Assembly: GCA_964625775.1 (NCBI GenBank)
Contig: CAZVEH010000005.1
Coordinates: 1 to 63,693 of the forward strand
Source of the DNA: GCA-2786165 sp964625775
Lineage (GTDB): Bacteria > Pseudomonadota > Gammaproteobacteria > Legionellales > Legionellaceae
Length of the DNA: 63,693 nt
Reading direction: 5' to 3'
Part shown: in pieces, positions 43,948 to 53,392 of the stretch
Layout: each line of letters opens with the position of its first letter
Position numbering within the stretch: the first letter of the stretch is position 1
The notes under the pieces: model-generated
What the model saw: the letters and a program-made list of their open reading frames with translations, nothing else
The model's database searches: none
What the model was told of the DNA's origin: nothing
Made by a program: the position numbers and the translations under genes

Positions 43948-44816
43948 AACTAATAGGTCAATGCGCGATTATTACGGGTGCAAGTCAAGGTTTGGGCTTC
44001 GAAGTAGCAAAGCATTTTTTGAATGAGGGTGCACATATCATGATTTGTGCACGCAACTCTGACAGATTAGAACAAGCACAAAAACAGTTAATGGCTTATG
44101 CGGCGCATGGTACAAAAATACTTGCACAAGTAGCTGATGTTTCTAATCCAGAACAAATGAAAGATTTGGTGAAAACAACGGTAAGTGAGCTTGGCCAGGT
44201 AGACATTCTGGTTGCAAATGCCGGTATCTATGGTCCCAAAGGACCTATTGATGAAATTGATTGGGAAGAATGGTCAACTGCCATAGACATCAACTTGAAA
44301 GGAACGGTATTACAATGTCGAATGGTTTTGCCTTTTATGAAGCGGCAAGGATTTGGAAAAATTATCATTCTCTCCGGTGGGGGAGCTACCAAACCTATGC
44401 CAAATTTAAGCGCTTATGCTGCGTCAAAAGCAGGTGTAGTGCGTTTTGCCGAAACGCTTGCTGAAGAATTGACAATATTTAATATTGATGTCAATACGGT
44501 TGCACCGGGTGCCCTGAACACTCGCTTATTAGATGAGATATTATCTGCCGGCCCAGAGCAAGTAGGAAAAGTATTTTATGAACAATCTTTAAAACAAAAA
44601 CAGAACGGCGGAACTTCATTGGAAGTAGGCGCCTCTTTATGTGTTTTTCTGGCGTCATCAGAAAGTAATGGAATCACAGGCCGATTATTGAGTGCTGTTT
44701 GGGATCCATGGGCCAAGCTACCGATGCTTAGCCAGAATTTAAAAAAATCAGATGTGTATACATTAAGAAGGATAGTGCCAGAGGATCGTGGGTATGATTG
44801 GAGTACTGGCCTATGA
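43944..44816 (+). CDS. Short-chain dehydrogenase/reductase
   Basis: This 290-residue classical SDR has TGASQGLG, NAGIYG, ILSGGGA and YAASK. It carries a C-terminal extension after residue 240 (DPWAKLPML...RGYDWSTGL) that is longer than in FabG-type enzymes. ATGA overlaps join it to both neighbours. In this operon it may reduce a keto intermediate of the heptose-derived sugar. Confidence 0.82.
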   Translation: MKLIGQCAIITGASQGLGFEVAKHFLNEGAHIMICARNSDRLEQAQKQLMAYAAHGTKILAQVADVSNPEQMKDLVKTTVSELGQVDILVANAGIYGPKGPIDEIDWEEWSTAIDINLKGTVLQCRMVLPFMKRQGFGKIIILSGGGATKPMPNLSAYAASKAGVVRFAETLAEELTIFNIDVNTVAPGALNTRLLDEILSAGPEQVGKVFYEQSLKQKQNGGTSLEVGASLCVFLASSESNGITGRLLSAVWDPWAKLPMLSQNLKKSDVYTLRRIVPEDRGYDWSTGL

Positions 44817-45787
44817 ATGTAGCAATTATTGGTTGCGGTTTGATAGGACAAAAGCGCGCAAAAACTTTGGGACATTGTCGCTTGATGATGTGTGTGGACC
44901 AGTGCATTGAAAAAGCTCAAATGCTTGCAAGTCAGCATTCAGGATGCGCATTTTCCACATCTTGGCAAGATGCTGTGGACTCTCCTGACATACAGATAAT
45001 TATTATTTCTACATTGCATGCAACCTTGGCTGAAATTGGTTTGGCAGCTGTAAATGCGGGTAAACATATTCTGGTAGAAAAGCCTGCGGGTCGTTGTGCT
45101 GAAGAATTAGAGCCCATTCTGAAGGCGACACAAAAGAATAACGTAGTGGCGCGAGTGGGATTTAATCATCGTCACCATCGTGCTTTTCGAAAAGCAAGAG
45201 AATTAATAGATAGCAATGCCTTAGGTGAATTGATGTTTGTTCGTGCTCGTTACGGTCATGGTGGTCGTATCGGATACAACAAGGAATGGCGTGCGCAACC
45301 TGAATTATCAGGAGGCGGGGAGTTGATTGATCAGGGCGTGCATTTGATTGATCTCGCGAGGTGGTTTCTCGGTGATTTTGTTGAAACACAAGGCTTTTCG
45401 CATACTTATTTTTGGGACATGCCCGTTGAGGATAATGGATTTTTGTTGTTAAAAACAGCTCATAAACAAGTGGCTCATTTACATGCCAGCTGTACAGAGT
45501 GGAAAAATACTTTTTCGTTTGAGATCTATGGGCAACACGGCAAAATAGATATCAATGGTTTAGGTGGTAGTTATGGGATAGAGAGGATTTGCTACTACAA
45601 AATGCTGCCAGAAATGGGTCCTCCGGAAACAACCACATGGGAATACCCTATGGCAGATGACTCTTGGGAGTACGAGTTTCAAGCATTTCTTGAGGACATC
45701 TCATTAAACCGTCAGTCTGTGCCTGGATTGCAAGATGCATATGAGGCATTACGTATCGTCGAAGAAATTTATAGGATATCTAAATGA
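44813..45787 (+). CDS. Gfo/Idh/MocA-family oxidoreductase
   Basis: From the ATG at 44813 the protein has 324 residues. The N-terminal Rossmann motif is NVAIIGCGLIGQKRAK and the conserved EKPAGR (the EKP lysine of the family) is present. The C-terminal domain includes GGGELIDQGVHLIDLARW with the usual D-x3-H motif. These enzymes oxidise or reduce sugar hydroxyl/keto groups with NAD(P). The 4-base overlaps on both sides support a shared pathway with the heptose genes. Confidence 0.87.
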   Translation: MNVAIIGCGLIGQKRAKTLGHCRLMMCVDQCIEKAQMLASQHSGCAFSTSWQDAVDSPDIQIIIISTLHATLAEIGLAAVNAGKHILVEKPAGRCAEELEPILKATQKNNVVARVGFNHRHHRAFRKARELIDSNALGELMFVRARYGHGGRIGYNKEWRAQPELSGGGELIDQGVHLIDLARWFLGDFVETQGFSHTYFWDMPVEDNGFLLLKTAHKQVAHLHASCTEWKNTFSFEIYGQHGKIDINGLGGSYGIERICYYKMLPEMGPPETTTWEYPMADDSWEYEFQAFLEDISLNRQSVPGLQDAYEALRIVEEIYRISK

Positions 45788-46767
45788 TTGTTGTGAGAAG
45801 CCCTTTACGTATTTCTCTAGGTGGTGGTGGCACAGATTTGCCCTCCTATTATTGCGACCACACCGGTTTTTTGATTGCCGCTGCAATAGATAAATATGTA
45901 TATATTACTTTGCATCAGACTTTTGTCGATGAACTTATCATTAAATACTCAAAATTAGAGCGTGTCACATCTTTAGAAGATGTTGAGCATCCGATTATTC
46001 GCCAAGCTTTATTTCAAACCGGTGTGCACAGCCTGAATCTAGAGATCACAAGTATGGCAGATATCCCTGCTGGTACGGGATTAGGATCTTCAGGTAGTTT
46101 TACAACTGCCTTATTAAAAGCATTACATACCTATAAAAAGAATCTTATTCACCCCAAAGATCTTGCTGAACAAGCCTGTCATATTGAACTGGATTTGCTT
46201 AAAGAGCCGATTGGAAAACAAGATCAATATATTGCAGCTTACGGAGGGATTACTTGCTTTCGCTTTTTGCCCAATCATCAAGTAGAGGCTTGGCCGCTTA
46301 AAATTACGCAGGAAACATTGTATAACTTAGAAGACAATTTATTGTTATTTTTTACGGGATATTCAAGGTCTGCCTCTGGAATTCTTAAAGAACAAGATAA
46401 TAAAAGTAAAGAAAAAAATCAGGATATGATTTCTAATTTAGATTTTATTAAAGAGTTAGGCTTAAAAAGTAAGGAAGCTTTAGAAACAGGTAATTTGCAC
46501 GAATTTGCACATTTAATGAATGTACATTGGGAACATAAAAAACGGCGATCCAGTAATATGAGTAATAACTGTATTGATGACTGGTATGCTTTAGCGCTTA
46601 AAAATGGTGCTTTAGGTGGCAAAGTCATAGGAGCTGGTGGGGGTGGTTTTCTGATGTTTTATACAGAAGATAAAGCGCAATTACGACACACACTAAGGCA
46701 GGTAGGACTTCAAGAAGTGCGCTTTCGATTTGATTTTTCTGGCACACAAGTGGTTGCTCAATCATGA
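45784..46767 (+). CDS. hddA: GHMP kinase, D-glycero-D-manno-heptose 7-phosphate kinase-like
   Basis: The 327-residue GHMP kinase starts VVRSPLRISLGGGGTDLPSYY, close to HddA of GDP-heptose pathways. It contains the ATP loop PAGTGLGSSGSFTTALL and the C-terminal GAGGGGFLMFY. HddA phosphorylates C1 of the heptose 7-phosphate. The presence of hddC-, gmhA- and gmhB-like genes directly downstream supports this assignment over other GHMP sugar kinases. Confidence 0.87.
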   Translation: MIVVRSPLRISLGGGGTDLPSYYCDHTGFLIAAAIDKYVYITLHQTFVDELIIKYSKLERVTSLEDVEHPIIRQALFQTGVHSLNLEITSMADIPAGTGLGSSGSFTTALLKALHTYKKNLIHPKDLAEQACHIELDLLKEPIGKQDQYIAAYGGITCFRFLPNHQVEAWPLKITQETLYNLEDNLLLFFTGYSRSASGILKEQDNKSKEKNQDMISNLDFIKELGLKSKEALETGNLHEFAHLMNVHWEHKKRRSSNMSNNCIDDWYALALKNGALGGKVIGAGGGGFLMFYTEDKAQLRHTLRQVGLQEVRFRFDFSGTQVVAQS

Positions 46768-47495
46768 GCCATAGAGCATTCCCTGTTGTGATCCTTGCCG
46801 GTGGCCTCGCTACCCGCCTGAGGCCGATGACACAAAGTATTCCCAAATCTCTTATTTTAATCAACGGTGAACCGTTCATCAATCATCAACTACGATTATT
46901 GTATCAGCGGGGTATCCGTGAAGTGTTGCTATGTGTAGGTTATTTAGGTGAGATGATTCAAAAGGATGTTGGCAATGGGCAACAATTTGGTTTGAATGTT
47001 GAATACTCCTTCGATGGTCCGAGTTTATTGGGTACCGCTGGTGCACTGAGGCATGCATTGCCATTATTAAAAGAAGAGTTTTTTGTCATGTATGGAGATT
47101 CTTATTTACCTTGTAATTACCTATCAATCCAAGAATCATTTTGTGTTTCTTCACACTCTGCTTTGATGACCGTATTTCATAACGCAGGACAATGGGATGC
47201 AAGCAATGTGGAATATGTGAATGACGAAATTTTGGACTATTCGAAAGAACATCTTACACAACGTATGCACCATATTGATTACGGCCTCGGTATTTTGACC
47301 AAAAAGTCTTTGCTGGAACTGCCTGATGCGCAGCCTTATGATTTAGCGTATTTATATCAAAAGATTTTAAATAATAAACAATTGGCCGCATATGAAGTAA
47401 AAAATCGCTTCTACGAGATTGGTTCACTTGAGGGCATAAGAGCTCTGGTGGACTATCTCAAAGAAGACCAAATTTGTGATTTAATCAATAACTAA
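46764..47495 (+). CDS. hddC: Nucleotidyltransferase, heptose-1-phosphate guanylyltransferase-like
   Basis: The 243-residue sugar nucleotidyltransferase has VILAGGLATRLRPMTQSIPKSLILINGEPF, the GTAGALRHAL motif and MYGDSYLP for metal binding. Its position between hddA and gmhA homologues supports GDP (or another NDP) transfer to D-glycero-D-manno-heptose 1-phosphate. The nucleotide specificity is not readable from the sequence. Confidence 0.83.
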   Translation: MSHRAFPVVILAGGLATRLRPMTQSIPKSLILINGEPFINHQLRLLYQRGIREVLLCVGYLGEMIQKDVGNGQQFGLNVEYSFDGPSLLGTAGALRHALPLLKEEFFVMYGDSYLPCNYLSIQESFCVSSHSALMTVFHNAGQWDASNVEYVNDEILDYSKEHLTQRMHHIDYGLGILTKKSLLELPDAQPYDLAYLYQKILNNKQLAAYEVKNRFYEIGSLEGIRALVDYLKEDQICDLINN

Positions 47496-47508
47496 CAAGG
47501 AACGTGTC

Positions 47509-48111
47509 ATGGATTTTATCAAACAGTTTTTAGAGGAAGCCACAAACATTATTCAGAGATTGAATAAGTCTGATATTGAAAAATCAGTGGATTTATTAGT
47601 CCGTACTCGTGAATCAGGAGGCCGTTTGTTCATATTAGGGGTGGGTGGAAGCGCGGCAAATGCCTCCCATGCAGTCAATGATTTTCGTAAAATTGCTGGC
47701 ATTGAAGCGTATGCTCCGACAGACAATGTGTCCGAATTAACCGCACGAACAAATGACGAGGGTTGGTCCACTGTTTTTTCAGCTTGGCTTGAAACCAGTC
47801 GATTGAAGCCCAACGATTTATTGTTGATATTGTCAGTAGGCGGAGGAAGTTTGGAAAAGAATGTGAGTCCAAACCTAGTGTTGGCTTTACAATATGCAAA
47901 AAATATAGGTTCCGGAATTATGGGTATTGTAGGGCGCGATGGAGGGTATACCGCTAAAATGGCTGATGTTTGTGTGCTGATTCCCAGCTGCAATCCCGAA
48001 AATGTTACGCCACATGCTGAAGCCTTTCAGGCCGTGATTTGGCATATGCTGGTATCACATCCTAAATTAAAATCTGTGCAAACAAAATGGGAATCTTGTG
48101 CAACAATCTGA
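47509..48111 (+). CDS. gmhA: Sedoheptulose-7-phosphate isomerase-like SIS-domain protein
   Basis: The 200-residue SIS-domain protein has LFILGVGGSAANASHAVNDF, LILSVGGGS and GIVGRDGGYTAKMADV, close to GmhA. GmhA converts sedoheptulose 7-phosphate to D-glycero-D-manno-heptose 7-phosphate. AAGGA lies upstream of the ATG. It is probably a second, locus-specific copy in addition to any core-LPS gmhA elsewhere in the genome. Confidence 0.87.
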   Translation: MDFIKQFLEEATNIIQRLNKSDIEKSVDLLVRTRESGGRLFILGVGGSAANASHAVNDFRKIAGIEAYAPTDNVSELTARTNDEGWSTVFSAWLETSRLKPNDLLLILSVGGGSLEKNVSPNLVLALQYAKNIGSGIMGIVGRDGGYTAKMADVCVLIPSCNPENVTPHAEAFQAVIWHMLVSHPKLKSVQTKWESCATI

Positions 48112-48117
48112 GTCGAT

Positions 48118-48654
48118 ATGAAAAATAAAGCTATTTTTTTAGACCGGGATGGCGTGCTGAATAACGCAATTGTGAAAAAAGGAAAACCATTTCCTCCAGA
48201 AAATTTGGAACAAATCACTATTGCGCCAGATGTTTTCCCTGCGTTACAGCTTATGAAAGCATTAGGATATTTGCTTATAGGAGCTACTAATCAGCCTGAT
48301 GTGGCCAGAGGTACCACAGCAAGGAGTTGGGTCGAAGAAATTAATCAGCGTTTGTTACAGACTTTGCCCTTGGACGACATCAGGGTTTGCTATCATGATG
48401 ATCAAGATGCTTGCGATTGCCGTAAACCAATGCCTGGGCTATTGCTGTCTGCTGCCAAGCATTATGAAATTAATTTAAGGCAAAGTATTATGATTGGTGA
48501 CCGTTGGAAAGATATTGAAGCAGGACAGAGAGCAGGTTGCAAAACCATATGGATCGATCGAGGTTATCAGGAATGCCGACCTAAAATAGCCCCTGATATT
48601 ATTGTGCGCTCACTGATGCCTGCTGCACTTTGGCTACAAAAATTGAATTACTAA
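48118..48654 (+). CDS. gmhB: D-glycero-D-manno-heptose 1,7-bisphosphate 7-phosphatase-like HAD protein
   Basis: This 178-residue HAD phosphatase has IFLDRDGVLNNAIVKKG as the nucleophile motif, GATNQPDVARG, the zinc-site-like DACDCRKPMPG and MIGDRWKDIEAGQRAGC. These are the hallmarks of GmhB/HisB-N enzymes. It removes the C7 phosphate before nucleotidyl transfer. It sits 6 bases after the isomerase gene. Confidence 0.9.
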   Translation: MKNKAIFLDRDGVLNNAIVKKGKPFPPENLEQITIAPDVFPALQLMKALGYLLIGATNQPDVARGTTARSWVEEINQRLLQTLPLDDIRVCYHDDQDACDCRKPMPGLLLSAAKHYEINLRQSIMIGDRWKDIEAGQRAGCKTIWIDRGYQECRPKIAPDIIVRSLMPAALWLQKLNY

Positions 48655-48664
48655 GGAGAGTATC

Positions 48665-49402
48665 ATGCAACACCGGACGTTTAAAATAAAGATATTTGCT
48701 GATGGCGCAAATAAAAAAAGCATGTTGGAAATGTACCAAAATCAATACATTAGTGGATTTACAACCAACCCTACTTTGATGTGTAGAGCTGGTATTACAG
48801 ATTATCAGGGTTTTGCTCAAGATATTTTGCAATCTATCCCCGATCGATCTATTTCATTTGAAGTATTTTCTGATGACTTTGATGAAATGTTTGAGCAGGC
48901 TATGTTGATTTCTAGCTGGGGACCGAATGTATACGTAAAAATTCCAGTAACTAATACGAAAGGTGAGCCTGCCTTGCATCTTATTAAGAATTTAGCTGAA
49001 AAGAATGTTAAAATGAATGTGACTGCGTTAATGTCGCTCGATCAAGTGTATGATGTGACCGAAGCTTTATCTCATGCACCATCGTCTTATATTTCTGTGT
49101 TTGCGGGTCGTATTGCTGATACAGGGCGAGATCCTTTGCCTATTATGCAAAAGTCTTTGGAGATTATGAAGCCATATCGTCAGTTAGAATTGATTTGGGC
49201 GAGCCCAAGAGAATTGTTTAATATTTTCCAAGCAGAAGAAATAGGATGTCATATTATTACTGTAACAAATGATGTCTTAGATAAACTGTGTTTGGTTGGA
49301 AAAGATTTGGCTGAATACTCTTTGGATACCGTAAAAATGTTTAGACAAGATGCTATTAAAGCAGGATTTACTTTAAAGACTTATGCAAACCCAGAGTATT
49401 AA
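48665..49402 (+). CDS. Transaldolase-family protein
   Basis: The 245-residue protein has TTNPTLM, FEVFSDD, the Schiff-base lysine in NVYVKIPVTNTKG, MNVTALMS and FAGRIADTGRDP. This is the short transaldolase/fructose-6-phosphate-aldolase-like form. As the last gene of the heptose run it may supply sedoheptulose 7-phosphate or build a related higher-carbon sugar. Ordinary pentose-phosphate transaldolase activity is also possible. AAGGAGAG is a strong ribosome binding site. Confidence 0.85.
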   Translation: MQHRTFKIKIFADGANKKSMLEMYQNQYISGFTTNPTLMCRAGITDYQGFAQDILQSIPDRSISFEVFSDDFDEMFEQAMLISSWGPNVYVKIPVTNTKGEPALHLIKNLAEKNVKMNVTALMSLDQVYDVTEALSHAPSSYISVFAGRIADTGRDPLPIMQKSLEIMKPYRQLELIWASPRELFNIFQAEEIGCHIITVTNDVLDKLCLVGKDLAEYSLDTVKMFRQDAIKAGFTLKTYANPEY

Positions 49403-49442
49403 GGTTGTAACATTGGATTGATGTACAGCGTATGTATACGTC

Positions 49443-49462
49443 TATCCCCCGAGAGGGGGGTA
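49443..49462. promoter_or_regulatory. Stable hairpin with GAGA (GNRA) tetraloop after the heptose operon
   Basis: TATCCCCC (49443-49450) pairs with GGGGGGTA (49455-49462, one T-G pair) around a GAGA tetraloop. TACGT (49437-49441) and ACGTA (49466-49470) can pair outside. No T-run follows, so it may protect the transcript end or act as a weak terminator. It lies about 40 bases after the transaldolase stop. Confidence 0.5.
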
Positions 49463-49674
49463 AATACGTAAGGAATTGTAAGCAGGGAGCTGTGGGTGTT
49501 TTTAAAATTTTTAAGGCGAGTAAGATACCATCATAATTACGAAAAACTACGATTTCTTTATTGGGTTTAGTTGTTAATTGGGTCTTTTAGTTTCTCTGAC
49601 TTCGACGTTGCGTAAGTACTGCCCATTTCATTTTAAGTAAACAAGTAACAATTGTGTTTAGGTAGGAATTGAAA

Positions 49675-52212
49675 ATGTTAGAAAACGCGACACATAAAAC
49701 ATGGGTTCAACGCTATTTTGTAAGTATCTATTTTGCAATATTTGGTATTGGATTAATAAACTTCACTCGTTTCTTATCTAGAAAAGCTTATGCGCATATC
49801 GATCTCTACCCTATTTTGGCCAATTTATTCGACTGGGCTGCTTATTTTGGCCATGAAAAACTCCCGCAATTACTACATTATTTATTCACTTTAATTGCGT
49901 TTATTCCTTTTTTTCTTTTGTATGGTTTGGTTGCATATTTTGGGCACCCTTGCTCTCTCAGCGAGCGCATTCTGGGAAGTACAAAAAATGTATTATATTA
50001 TTTAATAGGTATCATTGGTTTGAATTTCTCCTGTGTTTTAATAACAAAGCACATCGGCTTGGTAAATATAGGCTGGTTATTGATTTTCTTGAGTTTACCG
50101 CTGTTATATTTGCAGTCCACATGGAAGAAAATCTATTGTGGTTTTCATAAACAAAACTCTCAAAATTCTAACCAAAAAAATATATTTCTTTTTTTTGCAT
50201 TGGGTGTTGTGCTTCAATTTTTTATCGCTTTTAGTCCTTTGATATTTGAACCTATGCATATCGCGAATGATTATTTGGATATTCCAGAAAAAACTCTATT
50301 AGAAAATGGTACCAGTATCGATAATACTAGGTTTATCAATGAACATAAAATCGGGGGCTTGGTAAAATACGATCCACGTGTTGACGATGGTATATCTCCG
50401 GCGTTTCCTGAGTCTAATTCTATCCATTTGTCGTCAGATCCTAGATTGCAACATTTTCTTGGTTTGGAAGGCCGAAAGTACAGCTACACCTATGATAAAG
50501 ACACGAATACCTTAACGCTCAGTAATAGAGCGATGCAGGCAAAAGAATATAAGCTGTTGAGACATATATACGCAGGCCATCGGAAGGACATGAACAATAT
50601 CAAGCAATTATATTATTCTTCTTTAGATGCTGCAGATTTTTACAAAACTCGGGTATATACTGAAGAAGAATCAGATTTCATCGACAAAAACAAACTTGAA
50701 TTGACCCATCAGGCAAAAGCTGGATGGCTTTTATTTCATCATAGCTGGGTATTAAATCCTATCAATGCTATTTCTTTAGGCGCTGATTTTAGCAAACAAA
50801 CTTTATTATATGGTTTGCTGAGCACGCTTTCTCTAAAAAAAATCATGGAACTGTCTGGTGGTATTAATTATCAAACATATTTTAAAGTGAGTTACCTCTT
50901 TTATCCTCTTTATTTTTTGATGTTCCTAGCAGTGACTTTTTACATATTTAGGCGAGCTGACTATGTATGTATTGGCGCGGTTCTTTTTATAAGTGGTCTA
51001 TTTCTTATTGGAGATCAATTAATTCGTCTGGCGCCAGGATTTAACCCTATTAGGCATTTTTTTGATATGATTGTTTTTCTGTTTTTCTATTTGTATATGA
51101 AAAAAAGAAACATTTTTTATCTTTATTGCAGTTTTTTATTGGGCTTGTTTTCAATTCTTTGGAGTAAAGATTTTGGGATTTTTATTTTTTTAGCCATAGC
51201 CTCTGGCGCATTTGTATATAGTATTTTTGTTGGTCAAAGAAAAAAACTCACCTCTGCTCTGATTTTTTTTGCTGTTTTCTTAAGTATCGTAATCTATTTC
51301 TTACCTATACATGGAAAAAATCCTAATGTGGTTTATATGCTTTTAGGGTTGACTATACCAAATACATCTACAATTTTAACCGCTTTTATATTATGTCTTA
51401 TAGGTATTGGTTATTTCTTTTATATCAAATATTTGAAAAAGAATAATGCGATTTTCTATTTGTCTTTTAGCTTGTTTGTGTACTGTCAATTGGTGTTGAT
51501 TTATTATGTCTGGTTCCCAAGTTTGCATCATCTATTGAGTACAGCACCTACGTTTATATTTTTGTTGCTGACGCTTTTTTGTTTATGGGAACAAAGAGGG
51601 AATCAAAGCAATGATGCGATTTTACCAACCACGTACTATAATAAAGGCGTTGTTTTATGCTTGTTGGGGTTGATTTATATTCCATCTGTAAGCTATTTTT
51701 ATATTGATAGAGCTCGGCTAGAGCATATCTTCTCAACCCACCAGGTATATGATTGGACATTTGCAAATGCGGTATTTAAAACAACCATGGACCCCGAGCT
51801 TTTTCGACAATCTGTTAATTTGATTGAGCGATATGAGAAACAGTCTGGAATATATCTTATATCGAAATATGATGCGATTCTTCCTATGATAAGTGGCACT
51901 TATAACCATGTTCCTGCAGTGAGTGTTGCTTTAGATCTGATTTCGCGCCGCGATCTTGAACGAATGTTTGCGGTCATTAGAAAAAACAAACCCGAATATC
52001 TTTTTGTTGATACTGATATTATGCGAAATTATAATAATGATATTTTACACTCAAACGATCCGTTAGCTCGTCATGCTGTATATCCAGAGTCTGTAGGGCG
52101 AGCTTCAGTCATGGATAATTTGCGAAATTTATATTTACAAGTCGAAAATTCTTATGAGCCTATCGAAAAGGGAAGTCTAATCACTGTTTATAAAATAAAG
52201 ACACAACTTTGA
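49675..52212 (+). CDS. Very large polytopic membrane protein, possible GT-C glycosyltransferase
   Basis: The 845-residue protein has about six N-terminal hydrophobic segments. A soluble loop of about 150 residues (roughly 195-345) follows, then many further membrane segments and a C-terminal soluble domain (about 680-845). I do not recognise the family. A segment LNPINAISLGADFSKQTLLYG after the loop looks conserved-like. The start is the ATG at 49675, with GGTAGGAA upstream. A GtrA gene and a GtrB-like GT2 downstream make a GtrC-type role plausible; Wzy is an alternative. Confidence 0.5.
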   Translation: MLENATHKTWVQRYFVSIYFAIFGIGLINFTRFLSRKAYAHIDLYPILANLFDWAAYFGHEKLPQLLHYLFTLIAFIPFFLLYGLVAYFGHPCSLSERILGSTKNVLYYLIGIIGLNFSCVLITKHIGLVNIGWLLIFLSLPLLYLQSTWKKIYCGFHKQNSQNSNQKNIFLFFALGVVLQFFIAFSPLIFEPMHIANDYLDIPEKTLLENGTSIDNTRFINEHKIGGLVKYDPRVDDGISPAFPESNSIHLSSDPRLQHFLGLEGRKYSYTYDKDTNTLTLSNRAMQAKEYKLLRHIYAGHRKDMNNIKQLYYSSLDAADFYKTRVYTEEESDFIDKNKLELTHQAKAGWLLFHHSWVLNPINAISLGADFSKQTLLYGLLSTLSLKKIMELSGGINYQTYFKVSYLFYPLYFLMFLAVTFYIFRRADYVCIGAVLFISGLFLIGDQLIRLAPGFNPIRHFFDMIVFLFFYLYMKKRNIFYLYCSFLLGLFSILWSKDFGIFIFLAIASGAFVYSIFVGQRKKLTSALIFFAVFLSIVIYFLPIHGKNPNVVYMLLGLTIPNTSTILTAFILCLIGIGYFFYIKYLKKNNAIFYLSFSLFVYCQLVLIYYVWFPSLHHLLSTAPTFIFLLLTLFCLWEQRGNQSNDAILPTTYYNKGVVLCLLGLIYIPSVSYFYIDRARLEHIFSTHQVYDWTFANAVFKTTMDPELFRQSVNLIERYEKQSGIYLISKYDAILPMISGTYNHVPAVSVALDLISRRDLERMFAVIRKNKPEYLFVDTDIMRNYNNDILHSNDPLARHAVYPESVGRASVMDNLRNLYLQVENSYEPIEKGSLITVYKIKTQL

Positions 52213-52471
52213 TCTCCTTCAACAATAAGCTCACTGAGTGATAATATAAAAGATAGGTACAAGAAGTTAAATGGATTGATTTATTGATATGTATTTGATC
52301 AGTGTCATTAGGATTTTAGTAAAATAAGGTAATTTATCCTTGTTCCAAATTAGATAAACATTTAACATATCTTTTGGCTTCTGCCTATTATAAAATCAAT
52401 TTTTTTGATGGTAGAGTGTTTTTTACTAATAAGAATTCAGGATATAAATCTCGATATGAAGGGGAAAACAA
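52213..52471. other. AT-rich intergenic region before the HpcH/HpaI aldolase
   Basis: About 260 bases with no gene on either strand that I can support. It is AT-rich and contains several TATAAT-like hexamers but no -35/-10 pair that stands out. A promoter for the aldolase is expected here. GAAGGGGAA precedes the GTG start. Confidence 0.4.
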
Positions 52472-53305
52472 GTGAATAAACTGGAATTGCAAATGACGGA
52501 ATTGTTGCTGGATTTAAAGCAACATCATCATGTAAGCGGTATTAAAGCTGAATTTGAAGCCGAAGGCACGCGAATGGAAGAAGCCATGCGTTTGAAAGAT
52601 GTGACTTCAGCAATTCCTGGATTAGGATTGAATATTAAAATTGGTGGTTGTGAAGCTCTTAAGGATATGTTTGATGCGATTAGCTTGGGCGCGCAACGTA
52701 TTATCGCTCCCATGGTTGAAACGCCCTACGCTTTGCAGAAATTTATACGTGCAGCGCACTTAGTTTACGGCGAAAACATTGATCAGGTTGAAATTTTGGT
52801 TAATATCGAAACCTTTGTAGCCTATCAAAACTTTAAAGCTATGTTAGCGATTCCGGAAATTAAAAGCCTTAATGGTATTGTAATAGGACGAGTGGATATG
52901 GTTGGCTCAATGGGGCTTGCTCGTAACCAAGTTAATTCGCAATCTATTCTGGATATATCTATCGATTTGGCTAAGAGAGCTAAGGATCACAATTTGAAGG
53001 TGGTTGTGGGTGGTGGTGTGTCTGTGGATTCCATTCCTTTCTTTAAATCATTCCCCGCGAATCATTTGGATCGTTTTGAAACCAGAAAAATTATTTTTAG
53101 CTGTCCTGAAGCAATTCAAAATAGTGAAATGGCCTTTATCAAAGCTGTTCAGTTTGAGATTATGTGGTTAAAAAACAAAAGAAATTATTATGGTGTTATT
53201 GCCCGTGAAGATGAAGATCGTATTCAAATGATGCAAGAGCGATATAAAGTTTCTTTGGAAAAAATCCAAAACTCGTCTACTGATATGAAGTCTGTCGTGG
53301 CTTAG
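52472..53305 (+). CDS. HpcH/HpaI aldolase/citrate lyase-family protein
   Basis: The 277-residue TIM-barrel protein starts at GTG. It contains GIKAEFEAEGTRMEEA, LNIKIGGCEALKDM, the metal-site-like IIAPMVETPYAL and VNIETFVAYQNF, and GIVIGRVDMVGSMGL. These are typical of class II pyruvate aldolases of the HpcH/HpaI type. In a polysaccharide locus it may condense pyruvate with an aldehyde to extend a sugar chain, or work with the Rieske and methyltransferase genes downstream. The substrate is unknown. Confidence 0.78.
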   Translation: MNKLELQMTELLLDLKQHHHVSGIKAEFEAEGTRMEEAMRLKDVTSAIPGLGLNIKIGGCEALKDMFDAISLGAQRIIAPMVETPYALQKFIRAAHLVYGENIDQVEILVNIETFVAYQNFKAMLAIPEIKSLNGIVIGRVDMVGSMGLARNQVNSQSILDISIDLAKRAKDHNLKVVVGGGVSVDSIPFFKSFPANHLDRFETRKIIFSCPEAIQNSEMAFIKAVQFEIMWLKNKRNYYGVIAREDEDRIQMMQERYKVSLEKIQNSSTDMKSVVA

Positions 53306-53392
53306 GTCCGAAGCTTAGTGTATCAATCGATTTAAAATTATTCTATATGTGTTTTGATATGAATAGGATATGATGGGTTTTTTGAGTATGAA

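Noticed and set aside
47553..47993. Long minus-strand frame opposite the gmhA-like gene
   Set aside because: Antisense shadow of a well-supported SIS-domain gene.
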